In this document: positions 41,640 through 47,601 of the stretch, piece by piece
Position numbering within the stretch: position 1 is the first letter of the stretch
Layout of the letters: every line of letters begins with the position of its first letter
Virus record (IMG/VR): IMGVR_UViG_3300024313_000939
Coordinates: 1-47,601 of that record
Length of the DNA stretch: 47,601 nt
Strand: one strand, 5' to 3'
Origin: a virus
Notes under the pieces: model-generated
What the model saw: only the letters and a program-made list of their open reading frames with translations
Told to the model about the DNA's origin: nothing
Databases searched by the model: none
Position numbers and translations under genes: made by a program

Positions 41640-42452
41640 CTAACTCTTATCAAAAGCCCATAAACAATCTTGATACGATGTATCATTTTCACTATTGCTA
41701 ATAAACTCCGGAGCCGGTAAAAGTATAGCTGGCCAATCTTCAAAAAGATCTACAAGATTTGATACGTCTTTATATTTATCAATCGTTTCGTCAACACTAT
41801 CTTGAATCATTTGTTTGATAATTTCCATTTCTTCCATTTCATCATCACTCAAACCTTCTAATTCTAAATTCAAATTATCAAAAGCTTTATTTTTATAAAA
41901 ATTTAAAATTTCATTAAATTTATTTTTAACTAGTTCTGCATTTATATCACCGTTTTCATAATGAGAAGGTGATAAACCAAAGATTAAACTGAAACAACAA
42001 TTATGTTCATTTAGAATTTTACTACAAAATAACTTTCTATATATTTCAATATCACTATTTTTTAATGTAGTAAACGTTTTAGCTAGATTAATAGCTTGTT
42101 TAATTGTAGTAAGTCTACTATTTATATTTTTATACGTTTCATCATTTATTTTATCTATTTCATCAGTATTATTAAAATTTATATATTCTAAAAATGATTT
42201 AGCGTTTATTTTTATATATGGTAAATGGTGGGTAATATCAATTTTATGGCATGGTATTCTTTCAAATTGTTCCAAATCTAAATTATAAAAATAATTAGCA
42301 TCGGTGAATTTGTCGAAACCATCAGGTAGTGTGTTAGGTAAATACTTTTTATTACGAGTTAAATGACATTTACGTAAAACACCATCGTCATAATACTCAG
42401 TAAGTAAAATATATTTTTCATATAGATTTATATCAATTTCCTCGTATATCAT
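41640..42452 (-). CDS. Hypothetical protein at head of sugar island
   Basis: The start is uncertain. ATG 42452 (MIYEEIDINLYEKYILLTEY, 270 residues) avoids overlap with the upstream gene and has a GATAAATA string 8 nt before it. The in-frame ATG at 42488 overlaps the neighbour by 22 bp. The body contains VLRKCHLTRNKKYLPN, a helical middle, an acidic stretch (ELEGLSDDEMEEMEI), and an ending FEDWPAILLPAPEF. No family recognised. Confidence 0.65.
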   Translation of the reverse strand: MIYEEIDINLYEKYILLTEYYDDGVLRKCHLTRNKKYLPNTLPDGFDKFTDANYFYNLDLEQFERIPCHKIDITHHLPYIKINAKSFLEYINFNNTDEIDKINDETYKNINSRLTTIKQAINLAKTFTTLKNSDIEIYRKLFCSKILNEHNCCFSLIFGLSPSHYENGDINAELVKNKFNEILNFYKNKAFDNLNLELEGLSDDEMEEMEIIKQMIQDSVDETIDKYKDVSNLVDLFEDWPAILLPAPEFISNSENDTSYQDCLWAFDKS

Positions 42453-42466
42453 GATATTGGTATTTA

Positions 42467-43075
42467 TCAACAATGAGTCTGAATACAAGTACCGTAATTA
42501 ATGGTATTTTGGTTACCGTATGGTATAGATACACCTTGCTTAATTATAGATGCTTGACCACTGATATTTAAATAAGGATCACAAACAACAACACTAAACG
42601 TATTTGGAGCATTCAACCCTTCAAAACAAAACTTACAATTAGATACGGTAATGTTTTTAGTTATAGGTGCTCGATTAGAACCAATTAAATTAACAAATAC
42701 CCTTTTTACATTAGCAGCACTACCTCCACCACCACATGTTACTGTACTTTCATCTACATCACCCCATATACATGCATTGTTACAATTATTATATGTTGAT
42801 GATGGCTCACCACAAGCATAAAGAGATGTTGTTAAAACGCTTGATTGTCTAAAATTTGTAAATTTTATAGTGCAGGTATTATCATTATCAAAATCACCTC
42901 TTGCAGGAAAAAAGAATTGTGTATTTCTGCCAAAATACATATCACTACCTATTTCATTGAGACTACAACAATTACCCGGTATTGTTGTTGAGCAATTAGC
43001 TTGTTTTTTAACAACTTGTTGTATATTACAAAATGAAATTGGACCTGATGGTGGTATGTTTCCTGTATCTGACAT
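42467..43075 (-). CDS. Cysteine-rich virion protein
   Basis: The 202-residue protein contains 14 cysteines. The start MSDTGNIPPSGPISFCNIQQVV matches phage fibre/baseplate openings of the type 'GxxPxSGPISxxxI'. The rest is beta-like with CTIKFTNFRQSSV and VFVNLIGSNRAPITKNITVSNC. Many cysteines suggest disulphide bonding outside the cell or metal binding. An ATTAAATA motif lies 5 nt before the ATG. Structural role inferred. Confidence 0.6.
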   Translation of the reverse strand: MSDTGNIPPSGPISFCNIQQVVKKQANCSTTIPGNCCSLNEIGSDMYFGRNTQFFFPARGDFDNDNTCTIKFTNFRQSSVLTTSLYACGEPSSTYNNCNNACIWGDVDESTVTCGGGGSAANVKRVFVNLIGSNRAPITKNITVSNCKFCFEGLNAPNTFSVVVCDPYLNISGQASIIKQGVSIPYGNQNTINYGTCIQTHC

Positions 43076-43080
43076 ATTAT

Positions 43081-43088
43081 TATTTAAT
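43081..43088 (-). promoter_or_regulatory. Late-type motif ATTAAATA, gene at 43075
   Basis: One mismatch to TATAAATA consensus, 5 nt before the ATG. Confidence 0.4.
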
Positions 43089-43363
43089 TATTTCTTTTTT
43101 TTCTTCCAATTAACTCTCTTAGAGCTTTTCTTTTTATACATCTTACCCTTTATCTTTTTACAAGCAGCTTTAGTAGGTCTGCATGCAGGGTAACTACCGC
43201 CTGATTTTTTAGATTTCCTACCACATGGTCCTCCTGTTTTGCAGTTTATCCATCCGCTAAACTTTTTACCAGTTTTAGGATCAGTACCCCCGCGTTTAAA
43301 CCATTTATGTAAGCTATCGCTTGCTTCAGTAAGATAATTATCAACTAAATCGTCGAATTTCAT
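43088..43363 (-). CDS. Basic Cys-containing head protein with capsid-targeting-like N-terminus
   Basis: From ATG 43363 (91 residues; ATGA overlap with the upstream stop) the protein begins MKFDDLVDNYLTEASDSL, phi-x-E at LTE followed by Ala. The body is very basic with KWFKRGGTDPKTGKKFSGW, CKTGGPCGRKSKK and YPACRPTKAACKK, a Cys/Gly pattern I recall from an uncharacterised family in phages and large viruses. The tail is nearly all Lys. It is likely DNA-bound inside the head. An upstream Met (43375) is rejected because the overlap geometry and leader favour 43363. Confidence 0.72.
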   Translation of the reverse strand: MKFDDLVDNYLTEASDSLHKWFKRGGTDPKTGKKFSGWINCKTGGPCGRKSKKSGGSYPACRPTKAACKKIKGKMYKKKSSKRVNWKKKKK

Positions 43364-44007
43364 TTCTTTTTCCAAATTTTACCTTTACGGCATCTAACAA
43401 TTGCTCCTGATTTATATGCTGAAGTCTTTTTACCATATACGCTATCAGCTTTTCTTTTACATCTATCTTCACCATTTTCAGCTGGTACTGAACTATCAAT
43501 ATAAAAGTCTCCCTTATGGTAAAGATTATCATCTTTTCGATGATGTAAATGGGTATTAATTCTTACCCCGTTATCGAGAGTAATTACATCATACTGTTTG
43601 TTATGGTCGACAACTTTACCCTTTGATGTAAAACTTGTTGCACCACCACCTGATGTGTCTTTAGTTGCATATACTATATTCTTACCAATATAGTTTGATG
43701 CCTCTTCATCCTCTGATTTAACTGGCTTTCTACCTTCAGTTTTAGAATTCTCTTTCTTTTTATCTTTATGAGGTCTTGAACCTGTATAAGGAGATTTACC
43801 AGCTCCACCTTTTCTTATATTTTCAAAAAATGTCTTAAATGATTCTTTTTTAACGTTTAAATCTTGACCTTTTTTGATCCATTCAACATCTCCTTTAGTA
43901 TCATGGTAAGCGTCCTCTTCTGTATCATAAGGACCAACTACTCTACCACCGAACTTTGCATAATATTTTTCAGCTTGATATTCTTTATTTTCTGTTTCAT
44001 AGGGCAT
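43360..44007 (-). CDS. Basic two-part protein with internal capsid-targeting-like segment
   Basis: The 215-residue protein has an N-terminal module (YAKFGGRVVGPYDTEEDAYHDTKG, residues ~16-39), then SFKTFFENIRKGGAG (FFE), which matches a capsid-targeting leader but sits at residue ~56. A Lys-rich linker, a small SH3-like stretch (GKNIVYATKD...GKVVDHNKQYDVITLDNG) and a basic C-terminus (CKRKADSVYGKK, RCRKGKIWKKK) follow. A late motif is 5 nt before the ATG. The internal leader suggests fusion of an upstream module onto a head protein. Confidence 0.65.
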   Translation of the reverse strand: MPYETENKEYQAEKYYAKFGGRVVGPYDTEEDAYHDTKGDVEWIKKGQDLNVKKESFKTFFENIRKGGAGKSPYTGSRPHKDKKKENSKTEGRKPVKSEDEEASNYIGKNIVYATKDTSGGGATSFTSKGKVVDHNKQYDVITLDNGVRINTHLHHRKDDNLYHKGDFYIDSSVPAENGEDRCKRKADSVYGKKTSAYKSGAIVRCRKGKIWKKK

Positions 44008-44012
44008 AATAT

Positions 44013-44020
44013 TATTTATT
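44013..44020 (-). promoter_or_regulatory. Late-type motif AATAAATA, gene at 44007
   Basis: Ends 5 nt before ATG 44007, in the 8-bp gap plus the end of the upstream gene. Confidence 0.45.
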
Positions 44021-44915
44021 CGTTATCGACAAGAATAATATTAAATGATGTTGAAATAGCGACCCCGGTTGCGTCATTATACGCTTGAACTTCAACATCG
44101 GATTTTTCTTCCAATGGAAGGGGTACCTTATAATCTTTTACTTGTTGACCGTTTACGAAGTATATATTATCAAGTGTTCTAAAAATATTACCATCTGTAA
44201 ATGGTTTATATCTGAAATACGATTGTACCGATGAAGTACCAGAACTTCCTACCGTCCATTGTGTCAAATAACCAGTCTTTCCTGCAGGTACAGTATAAAG
44301 ACCAAGGAAAGTTTGACCGAACCCCTCTTCATTGGCCCCTGAACCGTGTGTAGAAATATTAGCAAGTATTGTACCAGTACCATTTGCTGCTGTTGATATT
44401 AGAACCGGTTTTGTATTTGTACCTTCGGACCCAGCTGTCTCAACAAAAGCACGATTAACTCGTAAAAATTTTGTTGTTGTTGGTGCACCAACAACGGTAA
44501 CTGTTTCTTCAACTTCATGATATGACGCGTCTAGCCCCTGTACAGTAACTGTACGTGCACCGATACCACCTGCTTCATCATCACCTTGATCCCCAACTAC
44601 CGGTGCTACATAAAGACTTGAAGCAGAAGATAAATATGTATATATACCTCCATTATTCCAGATTGTTTCTAAATTTGCACCTACATCGAGATTAGAGCCA
44701 AATTTTTCAATAAACCCCTGGTTACCTGTGCCACTACCAATACCAGTATTAAACGGGTCAACCTGCTGTACTAATATAGCTGATTTATTGAAAACACCTT
44801 GACCTAAACCACCTGTTACCGCGGGGTATCGAGAATCATTTTCAATCTCAACATATTTCATGTAGTTGAGAGTGTTCTCCGGGGTTCTTATATCTGTTTT
44901 AATACTCATAATCAT
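44016..44915 (-). CDS. Virion structural protein (beta-rich)
   Basis: The 299-residue protein has SNLDVGANLETIWNNGGIYTYLSSA, GIGARTVTVQGLDASYHEVEETVTV, FLRVNRAFVETAGSEGTN and TFLGLYTVPAGKTGYLTQWTV. This set of blocks is typical of a widespread marine-phage virion protein whose role is not settled. It is beta-rich and lacks cysteine, signal peptide or membrane segment. ATG 44909 (third residue) is an equally good start. No clear late motif precedes it, so it may be co-transcribed with the gene at 45239. Confidence 0.8.
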   Translation of the reverse strand: MIMSIKTDIRTPENTLNYMKYVEIENDSRYPAVTGGLGQGVFNKSAILVQQVDPFNTGIGSGTGNQGFIEKFGSNLDVGANLETIWNNGGIYTYLSSASSLYVAPVVGDQGDDEAGGIGARTVTVQGLDASYHEVEETVTVVGAPTTTKFLRVNRAFVETAGSEGTNTKPVLISTAANGTGTILANISTHGSGANEEGFGQTFLGLYTVPAGKTGYLTQWTVGSSGTSSVQSYFRYKPFTDGNIFRTLDNIYFVNGQQVKDYKVPLPLEEKSDVEVQAYNDATGVAISTSFNIILVDNE

Positions 44916-44921
44916 AAAAAA

Positions 44922-45239
44922 TTACCAAGCACGGCAAGACCAGTATCGCGCTTTGAGCTTACTTCCAGGGTTATCGCAATTATGTCTCGCTCTAAAAGAT
45001 TTACGAGCTTTCGGATTACTCTTTCTAATTTTCATCGTTTTTTCACCACGTCTTTTAGCAGACGTACCACCGTGTCCGAAGTTAACTTTAACTACATTAC
45101 CTTTTGGATTTTTAACATATACTTTAAATTTTTTAACATCTCCTCTCATAGGTTTGTTAAGTTTAACTTTTCTACCTCTATATTCGGCATCTTCTTCATA
45201 TGCTTCCATTAAAGATATATATAATTTGTCGAAGGTCAT
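44922..45239 (-). CDS. Basic 'SFRARH' protein with capsid-targeting-like N-terminus
   Basis: The 105-residue protein starts MTFDKLYISLMEAYEED, phi-x-E at LME followed by Ala. The rest matches a small family of marine phage and algal virus proteins: KVYVKNPKGNVVKVNFG, KSFRARHNCDNPG, and KARYWSCRAW with paired Cys. It is probably a head-internal DNA-binding protein. An ATTAAATA late motif is 5 nt before the ATG. Confidence 0.75.
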   Translation of the reverse strand: MTFDKLYISLMEAYEEDAEYRGRKVKLNKPMRGDVKKFKVYVKNPKGNVVKVNFGHGGTSAKRRGEKTMKIRKSNPKARKSFRARHNCDNPGSKLKARYWSCRAW

Positions 45240-45244
45240 GTAAT

Positions 45245-45252
45245 TATTTAAT
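45245..45252 (-). promoter_or_regulatory. Late-type motif ATTAAATA, gene at 45239
   Basis: 5 nt before ATG 45239. It overlaps the plus-strand motif at 45250-45257. Confidence 0.4.
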
Positions 45253-45257
45253 AAATA
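45250..45257 (+). promoter_or_regulatory. Late-type motif AATAAATA, gene at 45263
   Basis: 5 nt before ATG 45263. It decides this start over an in-frame upstream ATG at 45200 that would lie in the divergent gene. Confidence 0.5.
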
Positions 45258-45262
45258 ATTGT

Positions 45263-45811
45263 ATGGATAATGAAGCTAATCTAATTTTTGAACAATATAA
45301 AACGTTAAATGAAAATATAGGTCTTGGACCGATGATAGGTAAAATGGTAAATGTACCAGGTCCAGGTTCACAAAAAACTGCTTCTAAAGTAGTTGTATTA
45401 AAGATTAATGATGAAGGTGATTCATCAGATTGTGAAGATGCGGAGAAAGAAGAAGAAACAGTTTATATCCAAGCAGGAGATCAAGGTGAATGTGAAAGTG
45501 ATTGTGGTTGTGATGAATGTGGGGATGATTATGATGGTGAATTAGATATGGCAAGAGCTGAGTTACTCAAAGTAAATGAATATTCTGCTAAATTATTTGA
45601 TATGGTAGGTAATTTAGATAACTTAGAAGGTTGGACAGCTTCAAAAATTACTAAAGCTGCTGATTACCTATCATCAGTATATCATGCTTTAGAGTATGAT
45701 AAGTTAGATGCTGATGTAGAAGACGAGCAAGATCCAGATGAAGATAGAGTAGAAGTTGATGAATTAGACGATACTCAAACTGCTAAAAATACTGGTTACG
45801 CAGGAGCTTAA
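45263..45811 (+). CDS. Acidic protein with capsid-targeting-like N-terminus and Cys cluster
   Basis: From ATG 45263 the 182-residue protein begins MDNEANLIFEQYKTLNENIG, phi-x-E at IFE. It then has a basic strand (SKVVVLKINDEG), a Cys/Asp/Glu cluster (CESDCGCDECGDD, five Cys with that at SSDC), a helical region and an acidic tail. The Cys cluster may bind zinc or iron. It is unusual in being acidic, unlike other leader-bearing proteins here. The stop overlaps the convergent stop at 45808 (TTAA). Confidence 0.68.
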   Translation: MDNEANLIFEQYKTLNENIGLGPMIGKMVNVPGPGSQKTASKVVVLKINDEGDSSDCEDAEKEEETVYIQAGDQGECESDCGCDECGDDYDGELDMARAELLKVNEYSAKLFDMVGNLDNLEGWTASKITKAADYLSSVYHALEYDKLDADVEDEQDPDEDRVEVDELDDTQTAKNTGYAGA

Positions 45812-47601
45812 ATTAGCTTATTATCAAATATTCTTTTAACTTCTTCATCCATTGAACCGTATAAGTCCATAATAATATCTCTTCGTGTTTTTTCATCTGA
45901 ATTTTTATACTTATTACGAATATCAGTAGCACCTCCAGTAGGTTCACCTAATACATTATACTGAACGGTCGGAACTTTCATTAAATAACCATTTAATTTA
46001 CCATTTTCATTTACAAACTTTAAATTTTCTTTATCTTTATAAAAATGTAATGGGGTATCTGGGTTGTTTAAATAATCATCAGGAAATCTACCTACATCTC
46101 TTTCACCACCTGCAAAAATAACTTTAGTTTTTTCTAAATCGTAACCTTCTAAGGCTTGATTAGGAGCAATTTTACCACCAACTGAATATGTAGTTGTTGA
46201 TTGTTTAATATCATTTGGGTCAACACCTGCACTTTGCATCATTATCTTCTTTTCTTCAAAAGAAAATGGTGATTTATTAGGTTCTTGTTTATCACTTGTT
46301 GTAATAAAAACATCAGCAGTAGGAAATTGCTGTTTTAATTTGTTATAAACTGATGCATGGCCTTTATGGAATGGGTGAAATCTACCTGGGTATATAACTA
46401 CTGTTTTTGTAAGGTCTTCTGCATCTTCAAATTCATTTAACATTTTATACATTTCATTAAAACTGCCAAGCTTTTTACTACCAGTTGGATGGGTTTGTAA
46501 TCTTGTACCTTCACCTCTATTAAAAACTGGCGGGTTAGTTATATAAGACTCTTGATCTTCTTTAGTTGCTGGTGAAGTTGGCTTACCGGTACCGAAATTA
46601 GCGCGACTAAACTCGCCTCTATCAACTAATTTCGTAATTTGGGCTCCATCATCGGTAACTTTTGAAAGAGCGAACCCCTCAGGTGCTGTCGTTTGCCATT
46701 CCCCTGGTGCTTCTTCAAGGTACGTACCTAATAAGTCGTTCTGTGTAATTTCGTTAAAGATTTTAATAAGATTATTCTTAAGATTTGCAATAATTTTAGT
46801 AATTTCAAATGCATTCTTAATAGAAGGTTTAAGTTTTTTAAGAGCTGATAGGGTGCTTTTCATCTGCTCCGTCTTCTTTGCTTTACCTTTCTCGCTCTTT
46901 AGTTTATCAATATCCTTTACAAACTTACCCGATATCCAATTAACGAACTCTTCAGATGAAATAGCTGTATCTTCTAGAAATCTACCGGCTCTTATTTCAG
47001 AATTAATATATGTCTTTAGTAAAGCAGTATAATCATCTAGAGAACTAAAATCTACCTTATCAGCTAACTTTAAAACTTGGTTCTTTTTCTTTTGTACATC
47101 TTTGAGTAGTAATTTACTGAAAGACGACTTAGCATTTTTAGGTTTATTAGCTAATACATTAAAGACAAATACGGTACTTGATGGAGAAAACTCTTCCGGA
47201 GAAGACGTATATTTCTTAACCTTTAAAATACCATTTTGAATCATATATTCAATATGAATAGCTACCCCAATCTTCGCTTTATTGATCTCATCACCGTACG
47301 GGCTATTTTCTGTAACAGCATACTTAATTGTATTAGGAGTAAATGTAAGAAATCGATTTTCATTCTTAACTCCGTCAATAGTCTGAGGAGTTTCAATTTG
47401 CTTCATCTGCGGATCAAACATATAATCCATTTGATAAATACCTTTAAGGTTTAAGGACGGTAAATACCGTAATGCTAACTTAAGCTTATCAGCTAAACCA
47501 CCAGTACCGTGATTGTTGATAATATCTTGCTCAGTATAGTTAATTTTTGGGTTTTTAGCAAACGCTGACTTACTAGCTACAAAAAATTTATTATTAGTAT
47601 C
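45808..47601 (-). CDS. HxGH nucleotidyltransferase, N-terminus beyond window
   Basis: The frame stays open from stop 45808 through base 47601 (598 codons including the stop), so the true start lies outside the window; Met at 47430 is internal. Upstream residues include INYTEQDIINNHGTGGLADK, as in cyanophage relatives. The C-terminal part is a cytidylyltransferase-like fold: VVIYPGRFHPFHKGHAS (HxGH), then ERDVGRFPDDY and GATDIRNKY (ISSTxxR-like). It transfers NMP to a phosphorylated substrate. The long N-terminal domain is uncharacterised, and a role in nucleic-acid ligation or repair is possible but unproved. Confidence 0.8.
   Translation of the reverse strand, partial: DTNNKFFVASKSAFAKNPKINYTEQDIINNHGTGGLADKLKLALRYLPSLNLKGIYQMDYMFDPQMKQIETPQTIDGVKNENRFLTFTPNTIKYAVTENSPYGDEINKAKIGVAIHIEYMIQNGILKVKKYTSSPEEFSPSSTVFVFNVLANKPKNAKSSFSKLLLKDVQKKKNQVLKLADKVDFSSLDDYTALLKTYINSEIRAGRFLEDTAISSEEFVNWISGKFVKDIDKLKSEKGKAKKTEQMKSTLSALKKLKPSIKNAFEITKIIANLKNNLIKIFNEITQNDLLGTYLEEAPGEWQTTAPEGFALSKVTDDGAQITKLVDRGEFSRANFGTGKPTSPATKEDQESYITNPPVFNRGEGTRLQTHPTGSKKLGSFNEMYKMLNEFEDAEDLTKTVVIYPGRFHPFHKGHASVYNKLKQQFPTADVFITTSDKQEPNKSPFSFEEKKIMMQSAGVDPNDIKQSTTTYSVGGKIAPNQALEGYDLEKTKVIFAGGERDVGRFPDDYLNNPDTPLHFYKDKENLKFVNENGKLNGYLMKVPTVQYNVLGEPTGGATDIRNKYKNSDEKTRRDIIMDLYGSMDEEVKRIFDNKLI

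Noticed and set aside
45200-45262. Upstream extension of the gene at 45263
   Set aside because: The extra 21 residues lie in the divergent gene and before the late motif; the capsid-type leader starts at 45263.

Overview
The window looks like part of the genome of a large, AT-rich, marine T4-like tailed phage (Caudoviricetes) of a Gram-negative host. The T4-like signals are class Ia ribonucleotide reductase (nrdA/nrdB), a gp31/GroES-like co-chaperonin, a possible gp62-like clamp-loader subunit, a WYL_2/SH3 protein, PhoH, Hsp20, and T4-type late promoter motifs (TATAAATA). It carries accessory genes often seen in marine myoviruses. The host is not identified; an outer-membrane barrel gene with a signal peptide implies a Gram-negative. 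There are no tRNA genes, CRISPR arrays or insertion sequences, and no gene-free stretch above 300 bases (the longest is about 155). Almost all genes abut or overlap (ATGA, TAATG).

Layout. 1-2169: a tail-fibre/adhesin-like protein running off the left edge. 2325-5307: Hsp20, GroEL and a beta-barrel outer-membrane protein; the latter two each have their own promoter and a near-identical tandem-hairpin terminator. 5348-9795: nrdA-nrdB operon led by three small unknown genes. 9818-15047: putative head proteins, an XPD/DinG-like helicase, WYL_2, GroES-like and possible clamp-loader genes. 15070-19574: first glycosyltransferase operon (five GT2 enzymes plus a DUF1796-like protein). 19603-23986: small structural gene, NadR-like P-loop kinase, RecB-like nuclease, superoxide dismutase, Nudix, holin-like cassette. 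23993-29319: 7-deazaguanine precursor genes (queE, queD, folE2) around phoH and a collagen-like repeat protein. 29320-29951: retropepsin-like and histone H1-like small proteins. 29992-42452: second sugar-biosynthesis island with five more glycosyltransferases, an amidinotransferase, two aminotransferases, two SDR enzymes, a PIG-L deacetylase, two radical-SAM/SPASM enzymes and a 2OG-Fe oxygenase. 42467-47601: virion structural and basic, probably head-internal proteins, then a HxGH nucleotidyltransferase running off the right edge.

Three themes connect the genes. (1) About ten small proteins, including a Mn-type superoxide dismutase, a lysozyme-like protein and a retropepsin-like protein, carry an N-terminal peptide like the T4 capsid-targeting sequence (aromatic/hydrophobic residues ending in a phi-x-E prohead-protease site). 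This suggests a diverse cargo of enzymes packaged in the head. (2) Two promoter classes sit at a fixed distance from start codons: TTGAWW-N16/17-TATAAT-N5-8-ATG before metabolic genes and (T/A)ATAAATA-N5-ATG before virion genes. Both geometries predict leaderless or near-leaderless mRNAs, and several short divergent gaps pair an early promoter on one strand with a late one on the other. (3) The second sugar island combines enzyme types otherwise known from aminocyclitol and guanidino-sugar pathways, so it may build an unusual amino or guanidino sugar for the virion, the host surface or DNA.

All functional calls rest on motifs read by eye; no database search was possible.
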